64,000 nt of DNA from the NCBI RefSeq assembly GCF_002776695.1, contig NZ_LFJC01000003.1, positions 233,682 to 297,681 on the forward strand. The letters run 5' to 3'. How positions within the stretch are numbered: position 1 is the first letter of the stretch; every line of letters begins with the position of its first letter. This DNA comes from Bradyrhizobium nitroreducens (GTDB lineage: Bacteria; Pseudomonadota; Alphaproteobacteria; Rhizobiales; Xanthobacteraceae). Shown here one piece after another: positions 18,231 through 28,962 of the stretch. The translations under genes were made by a program, and so were the position numbers. The notes under the pieces were generated by a model, which saw nothing but the letters and a program-made list of their open reading frames with translations, did no database searches and had not been told where the DNA came from.

Positions 18231-19210
18231 TCGGCGGCGATCCCGAGCAGCGCGCGGCGCGAGGCTTCGGCGCGGATGCAGGCGACAGCCCGATCATCGG
18301 CGATGGGCGCCAAGCTCGGCGCGGAAACACCGCACGCCTCGGCGGCCATCGCGCAACGCGGCGCGAAGGCGCAGCCAACGGGCATCTGCGCGGGATCGGG
18401 CACCGTGCCGGGGATGGCAGTGAGGCGCCGCCGCGGCCCGTCGAGCGGCGGCAGCGCGCCGATCAGGCCTTGCGCATAGGGATGCACGGGATCGGCGAAC
18501 AGCTGGTTGCTGGGGGCCTGCTCGACGATGCGGCCGGCATACATCACGGCGACGCGGTCGCAGTTTTCCGCGACGACGCCGAGGTCGTGGCTGATCAGCA
18601 CCATCGCCATGTTCATCTCGTGGCGGATGGTGGAAAGCAGCTCCAGGATCTGCGCCTGGATGGTGGCGTCTAACGCCGTGGTCGGCTCGTCCGCGATCAG
18701 CAGGTCCGGATTTCCGGCGAGCGCCATCGCGATCATGATGCGCTGGACCTGGCCGCCGGAGAATTCGTGCGGATAGGCCTCCAGCCGCCGTGCCGCATCA
18801 GGAATGCCGACGAGATCGAGCAGCCGCCGCGCTTCCGCCTTCACGGCGTTGCCGGAAAGGTCGCGGTGCAGCGCCAGCGCTTCAGAGAGCTGCCTGCGGA
18901 TCGTCAGCACCGGATTGAGCGCACTCGCGGGATCCTGGAAGATCATGGCAACGCGCCCGCCCCTGACCTGGTCGAGCTCGGCGGCCGGTGCGCCGAGGAG
19001 CTCGCGGCCATCGAGCCGGACCGAGCCCGAGACCCTCGCATGGCGCGGCAAGAGCCCGAGCGCGGCAAGCCAGGTCACCGACTTGCCAGATCCGGACTCG
19101 CCGACGAGGCCGAGCGCTTCGCCCTTCTGCAGGGTGAGATCGACGCCGCGCAGGACCGGCACGCCGCTGAAGGCGACGCGCAGGTCCTCGATGCTGACCA
19201 GCGGCGACAC
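18227..19210 (-). CDS. peptide-type ABC transporter ATPase (DppD-like)
   Basis: The start is GTG at 19210, one base after the TGA of the binding protein gene. The frame upstream of it lies inside that gene. The 327-residue ATPase has [11 protein letters not shown] (Walker A), [17 protein letters not shown] (signature) and [17 protein letters not shown] (Walker B). The C-terminal [12 protein letters not shown] is the Cys-rich oligopeptide extension. The tight packing argues for one polycistronic message. Confidence 0.92.
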   Translation of the reverse strand: MSPLVSIEDLRVAFSGVPVLRGVDLTLQKGEALGLVGESGSGKSVTWLAALGLLPRHARVSGSVRLDGRELLGAPAAELDQVRGGRVAMIFQDPASALNPVLTIRRQLSEALALHRDLSGNAVKAEARRLLDLVGIPDAARRLEAYPHEFSGGQVQRIMIAMALAGNPDLLIADEPTTALDATIQAQILELLSTIRHEMNMAMVLISHDLGVVAENCDRVAVMYAGRIVEQAPSNQLFADPVHPYAQGLIGALPPLDGPRRRLTAIPGTVPDPAQMPVGCAFAPRCAMAAEACGVSAPSLAPIADDRAVACIRAEASRRALLGIAAE

Positions 19211-19211
19211 T

Positions 19212-20849
19212 TCAGGCCTCGAAATTGCCGGCGCGGAAATCCATCGCGAAGGCGGGCGAGGCCTTCCACTTGATCGATTTCGGCTTGGCCGTGAAGGTCG
19301 CATTCTGGTGCAGCACCGTGTAAGCGGGGTCCTCGCGCTCGGCGATCTCCAGCATGCGGCGGAATGCCTTCTTGCGGGCGGCGCGATCGGTCGACGTCTC
19401 CAGGAACTCCGAGAGCTTGTTCAGCTCGGCATTGGTCCACTCGCCGATCTGCTGCTGCTGGCCGTTCGGGCCGTGCTGGGCCACCAGCGAGGACACGGGA
19501 TCGTTGAAGGCGGCCGAGTTCGACCAGTCGCGTACGGCGCGGGTCGGCGCACGCTCCATGATCTGCGACCAGTTCTCCTTGGTCTCGATCTGGACGTTGA
19601 GGCCGACCGACTTCCACATCTCGACCAGCACCTGCGCGGTCGCGACCTGGTTGGTGTAGTAGTTGTTGAGCAGGCGGTACGGAATTGGATCGCCCTTGTA
19701 ATTGGCCTGCTTGAGCAGATCCTGCGCGAGCTTGGGATCATAGTCCGGCACGCTCCAGTCGGCGTTGAACATGTCGCCGTAGAATTCCCATTGCAGGCCC
19801 TTCGGCACGCGGGTGCGGCCCGCCCACAGGCTGTCGACGATGGCCTGACGGTCGATCGCATGGGTGAAGGCGCGGCGCACCAGGGGATTGGCGAGCACGG
19901 CGTGGTTCTTGTCGAACACGGTGAGGCGGTGATTGAGGATGGTGCCGCCCTGCACTTCGAACGCCGAATTCTTCTCGATGCCGGCGATCTGGTCCGGCGG
20001 GATGTCGCAGGCGAACTGGTATTCGCCCGACAAGAGCCCATTGATGCGGCTCGCCACTTCAGGCACTTCGAGGAAGCGGATGCGCTTGAGCGGCGGACGG
20101 CCGCCCCAATATTCGTCGTGCGCTTCCAGGGTCAGCGACACGTCGGGCTTGAGCTCGACGACCTTGTAGGGGCCGGTCGTCACGGGCTTGCGCGCCCAGT
20201 CGAGATAGCTTGCGGATTCCTCCCAGGCGCGGCGGTTCATGATGTCGGAGCCGTAGCGCGACAGCCGGCCCTCGATGGTGACGTCGGGCGTCGCGTTGTA
20301 GAAGCGCACCGTGTACTTGTCGACGGCATCGACGCGCACTAGGTCCGGCCAGATGCGGCGGGCAACCGCGGGCACGTCCGGCGGCAATTCCTTGCCCGGC
20401 CGCGGCGTCGGGATCTTCTCGAAGGCCTGGATGGTGCTTCGGCTCTTGGCCTCGGTCTCGCCGAACATGCGTTCGCGGCTGAAGGTGAAGACGACGTCTT
20501 CGGCCGTCAGCTCGTCGCCGTTGTGGAACTTGACGCCCTGGCGCAGCTTCACCTCGACGGTCTGGTCATCGATGCGGCGCCATTCGGTGGCAAGGCCCGG
20601 CACGGCTTCGAGGTTGCCGCGCCAGTTCTTGGAGATCAGGCCTTCCCAGATCGAGGAGAAGAACACGCGCTCGCCGACGTTGGACTGCTCGCGCAGCACG
20701 TCGAGCACGTTCGCGTTGGTCACCTTCTGCACGGCAACCGTCACCGACGGGCGGTTGTCGCCTTGCGCGATGGCAAAGCGCGGCAGCAGCAGCGTGCTTG
20801 CGACAGCGCCGCCGGATTTCAGGATGGTGCGACGGGTGAATCTGCTCAT
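19212..20849 (-). CDS. ABC transporter substrate-binding protein, family 5
   Basis: This is a 545-residue periplasmic binding protein of the DppA/OppA type. The N-terminus MSRFTRRTILKSGGAVAST is a twin-arginine-like signal, so export folded by Tat is likely. Family landmarks are VKLRQGVKFHNGDELTAEDV, TGPYKVVELKPDVSLTLEAH and VRRAFTHAIDRQAIVDSLW. The substrate cannot be read from sequence and might be a peptide, opine or oligosaccharide. It is the first transporter gene in the operon, 28 bases after the isomerase-like gene. Confidence 0.92.
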   Translation of the reverse strand: MSRFTRRTILKSGGAVASTLLLPRFAIAQGDNRPSVTVAVQKVTNANVLDVLREQSNVGERVFFSSIWEGLISKNWRGNLEAVPGLATEWRRIDDQTVEVKLRQGVKFHNGDELTAEDVVFTFSRERMFGETEAKSRSTIQAFEKIPTPRPGKELPPDVPAVARRIWPDLVRVDAVDKYTVRFYNATPDVTIEGRLSRYGSDIMNRRAWEESASYLDWARKPVTTGPYKVVELKPDVSLTLEAHDEYWGGRPPLKRIRFLEVPEVASRINGLLSGEYQFACDIPPDQIAGIEKNSAFEVQGGTILNHRLTVFDKNHAVLANPLVRRAFTHAIDRQAIVDSLWAGRTRVPKGLQWEFYGDMFNADWSVPDYDPKLAQDLLKQANYKGDPIPYRLLNNYYTNQVATAQVLVEMWKSVGLNVQIETKENWSQIMERAPTRAVRDWSNSAAFNDPVSSLVAQHGPNGQQQQIGEWTNAELNKLSEFLETSTDRAARKKAFRRMLEIAEREDPAYTVLHQNATFTAKPKSIKWKASPAFAMDFRAGNFEA

Positions 20850-20877
20850 GGCGGTAGCCCTGCCCTGGATGATGCGA

Positions 20878-21693
20878 TTATTCGGCGAGACCGAGCGCGG
20901 CGAGATGCGCCGCGCCCTTGCGGACGTCGTCGTGATTGCGAAGCTCGAGGATCAACCGCGGGTTGGAATTCAGCCGTCCGAGCGCGCGGAACACGGCGAC
21001 CCAGGGGATGTTGCCTTCGCCCGGCGCCCAGTGCCGGTCGGCAAATCCGTCGGTGTCCTGCAGATGCACATGCGTCAGCATGTCGCCGGCGGTTTCGACG
21101 TAATAGTCGACGGGCGGCGCGCCGGTGGAGATGTGGGCGTAATTGGCGTGGCCGGTGTCGAGTGAGACGCGGACCTTGGCGCTCTCCAGCGCCTTGGCGA
21201 GGCGGACGCGGTCGCGCGGGTCCTTGTCCTCGATGTTCTCGATGACGATCTCGCAGCCGATGGTCTCGGCGCGCGCGATCACCTCGGCGAGCGTTGCCTT
21301 GACGCGTTCGACGATATTGGCGCGGTTGTCGGGATAGAGGTCGAGATTGTTGTGGTCCCAGGTCGTGAACGGCGAATGGATCACCATCTGCGTCGCGCCG
21401 AGGAATTCGGCGGCATCGAGTCCCTGGATCAGGCGCTTGGTCACGGCCTGGCGGATCATGGGATCGTGGCTGTCGATCTTGAAGCCCCAGAACGGGCCGT
21501 GGATGCCGAGCCGGCCGGTATGGCCGGACAGCATCTGCTTGATGTCGGTCGCAGCACTCCGCCAGTCGCCGTCGAGCAGATCGGCGCGGAAGAAGTCCTG
21601 GATCTCGAGATCGCGCTGGCGGTCGAGAAGCCAGTCGCGATGCGCGGGGATCGATTTGATGGACAATGCTGCGCCCAGCACCGGCTTCGACAT
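20878..21693 (-). CDS. sugar phosphate isomerase/epimerase-like TIM barrel protein
   Basis: ATG 21693 has AAGGAG 7 bases upstream, so it is chosen over a TTG seven codons earlier. The 271-residue protein has AP-endonuclease-2-type TIM barrel features: IHGPFWGFKIDSHDP, MVIHSPFTTWDHNN, IVIENIEDKDPRDR, VRVSLDTGHANYAH and LTHVHLQDTDGFADRHW. The Glu, Asp and His residues in these stretches are the metal ligands of this fold. As first gene of the transporter operon it may process the imported compound. The substrate is unknown. Confidence 0.82.
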   Translation of the reverse strand: MSKPVLGAALSIKSIPAHRDWLLDRQRDLEIQDFFRADLLDGDWRSAATDIKQMLSGHTGRLGIHGPFWGFKIDSHDPMIRQAVTKRLIQGLDAAEFLGATQMVIHSPFTTWDHNNLDLYPDNRANIVERVKATLAEVIARAETIGCEIVIENIEDKDPRDRVRLAKALESAKVRVSLDTGHANYAHISTGAPPVDYYVETAGDMLTHVHLQDTDGFADRHWAPGEGNIPWVAVFRALGRLNSNPRLILELRNHDDVRKGAAHLAALGLAE

Positions 21694-22149
21694 GGCTTGC
21701 TCCTTGACCGTCAACGATGACGGGAGCAGCGCTAGACCAGTTCAATGACAGGCCGGTGAAATGCAGGTTCCGCAGCGTGAGGAGATGTGGACATCTCCTG
21801 GCGCGCTCCCGTTCCAGGCCATCGCGATCGCGGCGTCGATGCCGAACGGACACATGGCAAGCGGTATCTGTGTCCGTAGTGATCCGGAATGGAATCCTAT
21901 CGCGATGTCACGTACATCGCGTGCATCGATCGGCGGCCACTTCCACGGGCATCACCCTCTGATCGCGCGACATGGGGTTGGGGGACCACATGGGGCGGGG
22001 GATTGAAGGCTGGGGCAAGGTGACGAGGTCCGGACTCCTAGGCACTCCGGACCTCGAAACTTTCTGACATTGAACGCAACTTCGCGCCGTCCGGCTGGGG
22101 CATCCGGGCGGCGCGTTGTCGTTTCAGGAGGGCGGCCCCTGGAGCCCGC
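21694..22149. other. 456-bp gap with two strong hairpins
   Basis: No protein gene is supported. The right half holds two stable inverted repeats (see 22024-22124), which could end a rightward transcript. The left half is the promoter region of the isomerase/ABC operon. Confidence 0.4.
22024..22124 (+). ncRNA. possible small RNA 3' end with two hairpins
   Basis: CGAGGTCCGGA (22024-22034) pairs with TCCGGACCTCG (22046-22056). CGCGCCGTCCGG (22083-22094) pairs with CCGGGCGGCGCG (22104-22115) and is followed by TTGTCGTTT. Two hairpins and a T-rich tail without a nearby rightward gene suggest a small RNA, with its 5' end not determined. Alternatively they are simple intergenic repeats. Confidence 0.25.
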
Positions 22150-22533
22150 TCACATTGCATCTTTCAGCGTCAGTCTCGCCGTGAATGTCACGCTGGTTTT
22201 GCCGACCAGGGCCATGCCTTCGACCTCGGCGCCGCCGGCGGAGTAGTCGCCCGAGAAGCCGCAGGTGACCTCCCTTCCGCCGAAGGCAAGCGTTCGGCCG
22301 ACGGCTTCGGTGTGCTGGTTGACGATCATGTCGCCGCGCCACTTGCCGTTCCGGAAGGTGTAGCTGCCGGTGTAGTAGAAATAGCTGTCGCCGCCCATGA
22401 TGCGTCCATCGCAGAGCACGACGACACCCCTCGCCTGACCGCGCTTGCCGTCGCGCATCTCGATGTCGAAGATGTAGAGGCCGTTGACGACTCTGGCCTC
22501 CGCCTTCGCTTCTTCCCCATCCGCCGCCGACAT
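22150..22533 (-). CDS. GrlR family regulatory protein
   Basis: This is a 127-residue small beta-barrel protein. VVNGLYIFDIEMRDGKRGQA, GVVVLCDGRIMGGDSYFYYT and GSYTFRNGKWRGDMIVNQHT match the GrlR fold. GrlR is known as the antagonist of the GrlA activator of type III secretion in enteropathogens, while alphaproteobacterial members are of unknown role. No GrlA or secretion gene is nearby. A start at the later VVNGLY is possible. Confidence 0.7.
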   Translation of the reverse strand: MSAADGEEAKAEARVVNGLYIFDIEMRDGKRGQARGVVVLCDGRIMGGDSYFYYTGSYTFRNGKWRGDMIVNQHTEAVGRTLAFGGREVTCGFSGDYSAGGAEVEGMALVGKTSVTFTARLTLKDAM

Positions 22534-22563
22534 CAGGTCACCCCCAACGATCCGTCGCTCCGA

Positions 22564-24597
<2,034 letters not shown>

Positions 24598-24737
24598 CGA
24601 GCGCAGTACCCTTAATCTCTTCACGGCCGAAGCCGTCGGCTCCGGACCCTATGTAGCCCATCGGCCGGGGCCCGTGCAGGCCATCCGCCGTCATGCATAA
24701 CGGATTTGCAGGGCCGCTTGGCCAGCGCCTGGCGATT

Positions 24738-25853
24738 TCAGGCGCGGCGGGCCAGTACGCCGGGCAGGTCGTCGCGCAGCCAGGCGGCGATCCGCGGCCA
24801 GGCGTGCGCATGGGTGCGCGCGCCCATGAAGAGGCCGAGGTGATTGCTCGGCTCCGAGGCCGCCGCAATGAAGGCCGGCGGCGTGCCGAGGAGCCCCGCG
24901 GTGGCCAGCGCCTGCGCAGCCGGCACGACGTCGTCGTCGAGCCCCGCCAGCAGGAAGACCGGTGCCTTGACGTCCTTCAGATCGATCGTGCGACCAAGTG
25001 CGACGAAACTGCCGCCAGCGATCCGGTTCTCCCGGAATATCCGGTTGACGATCTCCAGATAATACGTGCCCGGCAGATCAAGCGTCTCCGCGTTCCAGCG
25101 CTCGAAGCGCGCGAGCAGAGCCGCCCCCTCCTCGTCCGACAGGTCTCTCTGCAAAGCCGCGACGATATCATCGCGGTTCGGCGCCTTGGACCACAAGCGC
25201 AGCATCTCCCCGCCGCTGACATTGCCGCCGCCGCGTGCGACGAGCTGGTGGTAGACCATCTCGGGTGCGTTGCGGGTGAGCCGGCGCAACGAGGACTCGA
25301 TCGACAGGTCGACGGGAGCGCCTGCTAGCACCAGCCGCCGCACCTTGGCCGGAAAGCGCGCCGCATAGAGCAGCGACAACCAGCCGCCCTGGCACAGGCC
25401 GACCAGATCCACCGGCGCGCCGATCTCGTCGATGGCGACGTTGAGATCGCCGAGATAGCTGTCGATCGAGAGATAGCGCATGTCCGGCGTCGCCGAGCGC
25501 CAATCGGTCAGATAGACCCGGTCGATGCCGCCGGCTTGCAGGGACTGCACCACGCTGTGGCCGGGCGCGAAATCGGCGATCAGCGCCCGGTGCAATGCAT
25601 AGGGCGCACAGACCAGCGCCGGCGCGCCGGATTTGTCTTTCGAGCAATCGCGCAGGCGCATGGTCGCGAGCTCGAGCGCGACATCGTTCGGCGTCGTCCA
25701 GGCCAGACAGCTCTCGTCCTGCTCGACCGGGCTGCCCTCCAGCCACCAGAAGCAGGAATCCATGGCGAGGCGCGCCGCCGCGAACGGCCACAGCAGCGGA
25801 TCCTCCGGGCTAGCGTCCTGTGCGCCCTTCTCTTTGCGGGCCTTGTCCACCAT
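24738..25853 (-). CDS. PHA synthase-like alpha/beta hydrolase with Cys nucleophile
   Basis: This is a 371-residue alpha/beta-fold protein. The nucleophile elbow reads VDLVGLCQGGWLS with Cys154, the G-x-C-x-G-G box of polyhydroxyalkanoate synthases rather than the Ser of lipases. The likely acid is in LLAGLDDDVVP (Asp306-308) and the base is His338 in EPSNHLGLF. It is much shorter than true PhaC (about 560-600) because the long N-terminal domain is missing. It could be an accessory polymerase, a depolymerase or a thioesterase. Its stop lies 140 bases before nadE begins, and pncA ends 16 bases upstream of it. Confidence 0.75.
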   Translation of the reverse strand: MVDKARKEKGAQDASPEDPLLWPFAAARLAMDSCFWWLEGSPVEQDESCLAWTTPNDVALELATMRLRDCSKDKSGAPALVCAPYALHRALIADFAPGHSVVQSLQAGGIDRVYLTDWRSATPDMRYLSIDSYLGDLNVAIDEIGAPVDLVGLCQGGWLSLLYAARFPAKVRRLVLAGAPVDLSIESSLRRLTRNAPEMVYHQLVARGGGNVSGGEMLRLWSKAPNRDDIVAALQRDLSDEEGAALLARFERWNAETLDLPGTYYLEIVNRIFRENRIAGGSFVALGRTIDLKDVKAPVFLLAGLDDDVVPAAQALATAGLLGTPPAFIAAASEPSNHLGLFMGARTHAHAWPRIAAWLRDDLPGVLARRA

Positions 25854-25869
25854 GGCTATCTCACGATCT

Positions 25870-26496
25870 TCACAGGAACGCCTCCAGGCCGACCACCGAA
25901 ATGCCGCACTGTCGAAAGCTCCGATGCGTCGCGGTCACCGAACCGTCGAGATCAATGCCGCGGCAGGCCTCCTCGATGACGACGACCTCGAATCCCGCCT
26001 TGCGGGCGTCCTCTGCCGAGAAGCGGACGCAGAAATCGAGCGCAAGCCCGGCGACGAAGACGGTCTTCAGCTCGCGCTCGCGCAAATAGCCGAGCAGGCC
26101 GGTCGGCGTCCTCTTGTCGTTCTCGAACAAGGCCGAATAGGAATCGATGCCGCGGCGAAAGCCCTTGCGCACCACGAGGCTCGCGCGTGTGACGTCGAGA
26201 TCGCGATGGAATTCGGCGCCGGAGCTGCCCTGCACGCAATGCGCCGGCCAGAGCACCTGGGTGCCGTAGTCGAGCTCAATGGTCTGGAACGGCTGCTTGC
26301 CCACATGGTTCGGCGCAAACGAGACGTGGTCGCGCGGATGCCAGTCCTGGGTCAGAACCATATTGCCGAATCTTTGGGCGATGCGGTTGATGGCAGGGAC
26401 GACCTTCTCGCCGCCGGGAACGGCGAGCGCCCCGCCGCTGCAGAAGTCGTTCTGCACGTCGATCGCCAGCAGCACGTCACGGTCGGAAATCTTCAT
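25870..26496 (-). CDS. pncA: nicotinamidase
   Basis: This is a 208-residue isochorismatase-fold enzyme that hydrolyses nicotinamide to nicotinate. The catalytic Asp is in LLAIDVQNDFCSGGAL, the Lys in LVVRKGFRRGIDSYS and the Cys in VAGLALDFCVRFSAEDARKA. The metal-binding Asp/His set appears in LTQDWHPRDHVSFAPNH. ATG 26496 starts the conserved domain; a longer upstream frame adds 55 unconserved residues. With nadE in the same direction it supports NAD recycling. Confidence 0.94.
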   Translation of the reverse strand: MKISDRDVLLAIDVQNDFCSGGALAVPGGEKVVPAINRIAQRFGNMVLTQDWHPRDHVSFAPNHVGKQPFQTIELDYGTQVLWPAHCVQGSSGAEFHRDLDVTRASLVVRKGFRRGIDSYSALFENDKRTPTGLLGYLRERELKTVFVAGLALDFCVRFSAEDARKAGFEVVVIEEACRGIDLDGSVTATHRSFRQCGISVVGLEAFL

Positions 26497-26759
26497 CACC
26501 GGCCTCTTCGATGGCCCCGGCGCGGCGGCGCCGGACAGGCCCCCCTTAGTGTCGGTCTTCCCGCGCTGCTTCGCAACCGCCGTCGCCTTGCAACGCGAAT
26601 TGGTCACCGGACGACCGCCAGCATGCAACGGTTTCGCCCCGTCCGTGTTGACTAGGCGCATCCCAGGGCGGATTCTCGCACTGTCGGCGACAGGCGGATC
26701 GGGTCGAAGGCGTGGAGGACAGGGTGCCGCGGCCAGCGGGCGGCGGCAGCCACGAGGTT

Positions 26760-27764
26760 ATGAATACCGGCATGGATATCGGCAACACTGGACAGATACT
26801 TCTCGCCGATATCGGCGGCACCAATGCGCGCTTCGCGCTGAGCCGGAGCGAATTGGGCCTCGGCCGATTCGATCAAGCAAGCCCCATCGACTATGTGAAG
26901 GTCGCCGACTTCCCAACCGTCCGGGAGGCCATTGCGGACGTCCTCGCGCGGCGGGCCTGCGGCCAGCAGCCGCAAAGAGCAGTGCTGGCCGTGGCGGGTC
27001 CTGTCACCAACAACCGCTGCGTCATGACCAACAGCCCCTGGGTCATCGATGGCAACGAATTGCGGCCGGCGCTCGGCTTCGACAGCGTCCATGTCCTCAA
27101 CGATTTCGAGGTGGTCGCCTGGTCCCTCCCCGCCTTGCAGTCTGCCGATCTCATTCCGCTCGGCGGAGGCGACGGCCTGCCGGGAGAGCCGATGCTGGTG
27201 ATCGGCCCCGGAACCGGCTTTGGCGTGTCCTGTCTGGTCGAGCGCCATGGCGCGCGCCTGGCCGTCGTCACCGAGGCCGGACACGCGACCCTGCCGGCCG
27301 AGAATGAGCGCGAGGAGCGTGTGATCGCGTGCCTTCGCCGACGGCTCGGCCACGTCTCCATCGAGCGCGGCGCGCTCTCGGGTTCCGGACTGCAAAACCT
27401 CTACGAGGCCTTGGCCGAGGTTGACGGCGCCCAGGTGCCGCACCGCGATGCTGCTGCTATCACCAAGGCCGCGCTGGAAGGCAGCTGTCCCGTCAGCCGC
27501 GAAGCGCTGGACATGTTTTGCGCCATCTTGGGCTCAGTCGCCGGCAATCTCGCGGTGACATTCGGCGCCCGAGGCGGCGTCTATGTCGCCGGCGGAATCG
27601 TGCCTCGCTTTCCCGAGTTCCTGATGGCTTCCGCATTCAGGGCCCGCTTCGAAGCCAAGGGACGCTTCCAGGATTATTTGCGCAACATCCCGACGCGGCT
27701 CGTGATCAAACCCGATGCGAGCTTCGTCGGCCTGAAGATGTTTGCCGATTCCCAGGCGGGTTGA
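26760..27764 (+). CDS. glk: glucokinase
   Basis: This is a 334-residue kinase of the bacterial glucokinase (Glk) family that phosphorylates glucose with ATP. It shows the phosphate loop LLADIGGTNARFALSRSE, the substrate region VMTNSPWVIDGNEL, the catalytic-Asp segment VHVLNDFEVVAW and the second nucleotide motif VIGPGTGFGVSCLVE, then VVTEAGHATLP and RGGVYVAGGIVPRF. ATG 26760 has GAGG only two bases upstream. The ATG four codons later is an alternative. It is divergent from pncA. Confidence 0.93.
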   Translation: MNTGMDIGNTGQILLADIGGTNARFALSRSELGLGRFDQASPIDYVKVADFPTVREAIADVLARRACGQQPQRAVLAVAGPVTNNRCVMTNSPWVIDGNELRPALGFDSVHVLNDFEVVAWSLPALQSADLIPLGGGDGLPGEPMLVIGPGTGFGVSCLVERHGARLAVVTEAGHATLPAENEREERVIACLRRRLGHVSIERGALSGSGLQNLYEALAEVDGAQVPHRDAAAITKAALEGSCPVSREALDMFCAILGSVAGNLAVTFGARGGVYVAGGIVPRFPEFLMASAFRARFEAKGRFQDYLRNIPTRLVIKPDASFVGLKMFADSQAG

Positions 27765-27910
27765 GATCCGCTCGTCTCAGCTGCTGGCGGTTCCAGTCAT
27801 GCACAGCTGATTGCTGCGCAGACGCCCCTCCGGACGGGATCCTGCTTGCGTGCCTGTTTCGGATGGGAAACAATCCCGCCGTGTGTGTGGCGTAGTTGCG
27901 GGGGCGTGAC

Positions 27911-28114
27911 ATGCGTAAGCAGGATGTGGGTTTCGACTATCACCGCTATCACCGCCTGCTGAGCGAGGCGGACGACGAAGACAAGCGGCTGGCACTGATC
28001 GACCTCCTGATCGAGGAAAAGGCGCGGGACCGGCTGGCCGCCCAGCGCGCATCGGACCGGGCCGCCATGACCGCCCAGACCATTGCCACGGTGCTCAAGA
28101 ACGGCCGCAACTGA
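27911..28114 (+). CDS. small charged helical protein (67 aa)
   Basis: MRKQDVGFDYHRYHRLLSEA opens a charged helical protein with many Asp, Glu, Arg and Ala and no signal peptide. It is too short for a known enzyme. Codon use is like the neighbours. It stands between glk and a micropeptide gene on the same strand. Function is unknown. Confidence 0.6.
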   Translation: MRKQDVGFDYHRYHRLLSEADDEDKRLALIDLLIEEKARDRLAAQRASDRAAMTAQTIATVLKNGRN

Positions 28115-28257
28115 GGCTTGCAATCCGGCCGCGGCCGGCGAGGACGCGAGCTTCGATTGCGACTCCGTTAACGACGCCTCGCAATCTCGTGTCAAACTTT
28201 TTGCTCTAGAAGTTCCCTCACCTGATGCAATTCAGGATCAACAAGGGGGGAATGAAC

Positions 28258-28413
28258 ATGAGCATGATTTCGCTTGCCGCGATGCCGGCCGTCGCCGAAA
28301 CGCGTTTTTCCGATTCGTCCTTCAAGACGATCTTGCTGCTGTGCTGCACGGGCCTGGTCGCCTCGTTCGGCCTGATGGCGTACGGCATCGACCTCGGCGC
28401 CGCCCTGGTGTGA
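28258..28413 (+). CDS. 51-residue membrane protein
   Basis: A run of six G lies 7 bases before ATG 28258 (MSMISLAAMPAVAETRFSDS) but is directly against the ATG at 28252, so 28258 is preferred. One hydrophobic helix covers about residues 24-44 (ILLLCCTGLVASFGLMAYGI). It is followed 23 bases later by a strong terminator, which supports it being a real short transcript. Confidence 0.6.
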   Translation: MSMISLAAMPAVAETRFSDSSFKTILLLCCTGLVASFGLMAYGIDLGAALV

Positions 28414-28435
28414 GACCGCCACAAGTTCCATCGCC

Positions 28436-28464
28436 AAATGGCCGCCCTTGAGGGCGGCCATTTT
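28436..28464. terminator. bidirectional intrinsic terminator
   Basis: AAATGGCCGCCC and GGGCGGCCATTT pair around TTGA, with T-rich sequence on both strands (TTTTCC on plus, TTTGG on minus). It separates the micropeptide gene from the convergent receiver-domain gene. Confidence 0.85.
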
Positions 28465-28473
28465 CCTTATGGC

Positions 28474-28851
28474 TCAGTGCGGCGGTTGGGGCGCGGGACC
28501 CGGAAACATCGAATCGATCATCGCCTTGAGCTGATCCATCGCGATGGGCTTGCGCAGGATCGGCCTGCGCCGGAGCAAGGACGGCAGCAGTTCCGGCCCG
28601 TAGCCGGTGGCGAACAGAAACGGCTTGCCGCGACGCTCGATCAGGTCGGCGACGGGATCGACGTAGACGCCCATGAGATTGATGTCGAGGATGGCCAGAT
28701 CATATTGAGCGGTCATCGCGAACGCGCTGGCGTCCCGGACATTGTCCGCTTCCGCGACGACGTGGTGGCCGAGTTCCACCACCATGTCGGCGATCATCAT
28801 CCGGATCAACGCCTCGTCTTCGACCAGGAAAACGGAGAGTCCGTCCGCCAT
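28474..28851 (-). CDS. single-domain response regulator
   Basis: This is a 125-residue receiver domain with no output domain. The acidic pair is in SVFLVEDEALIRMM, the phosphoacceptor Asp in LAILDINLMGVYVDP, the Thr in FLFATGYGPELL and the Lys in RPILRKPIAMDQL. It likely works as a phosphate sink or by protein contact, as many CheY-like proteins of Bradyrhizobiaceae do. No histidine kinase is in the window. Confidence 0.9.
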   Translation of the reverse strand: MADGLSVFLVEDEALIRMMIADMVVELGHHVVAEADNVRDASAFAMTAQYDLAILDINLMGVYVDPVADLIERRGKPFLFATGYGPELLPSLLRRRPILRKPIAMDQLKAMIDSMFPGPAPQPPH

Positions 28852-28962
28852 ATCAACCCCGCAGTCAGCTTGCGAAGATAATCATACCTCAATCGCGAAT
28901 GGGATACACGAATTCGTGGTGGGCGCCGTTAATTCGCACGCGCCCGATCCGATTCAACTTGA

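Noticed and set aside
24738..25853. full polyhydroxyalkanoate synthase PhaC
   Set aside because: The Cys box fits, but the protein is about 200 residues too short and lacks the N-terminal PhaC domain.
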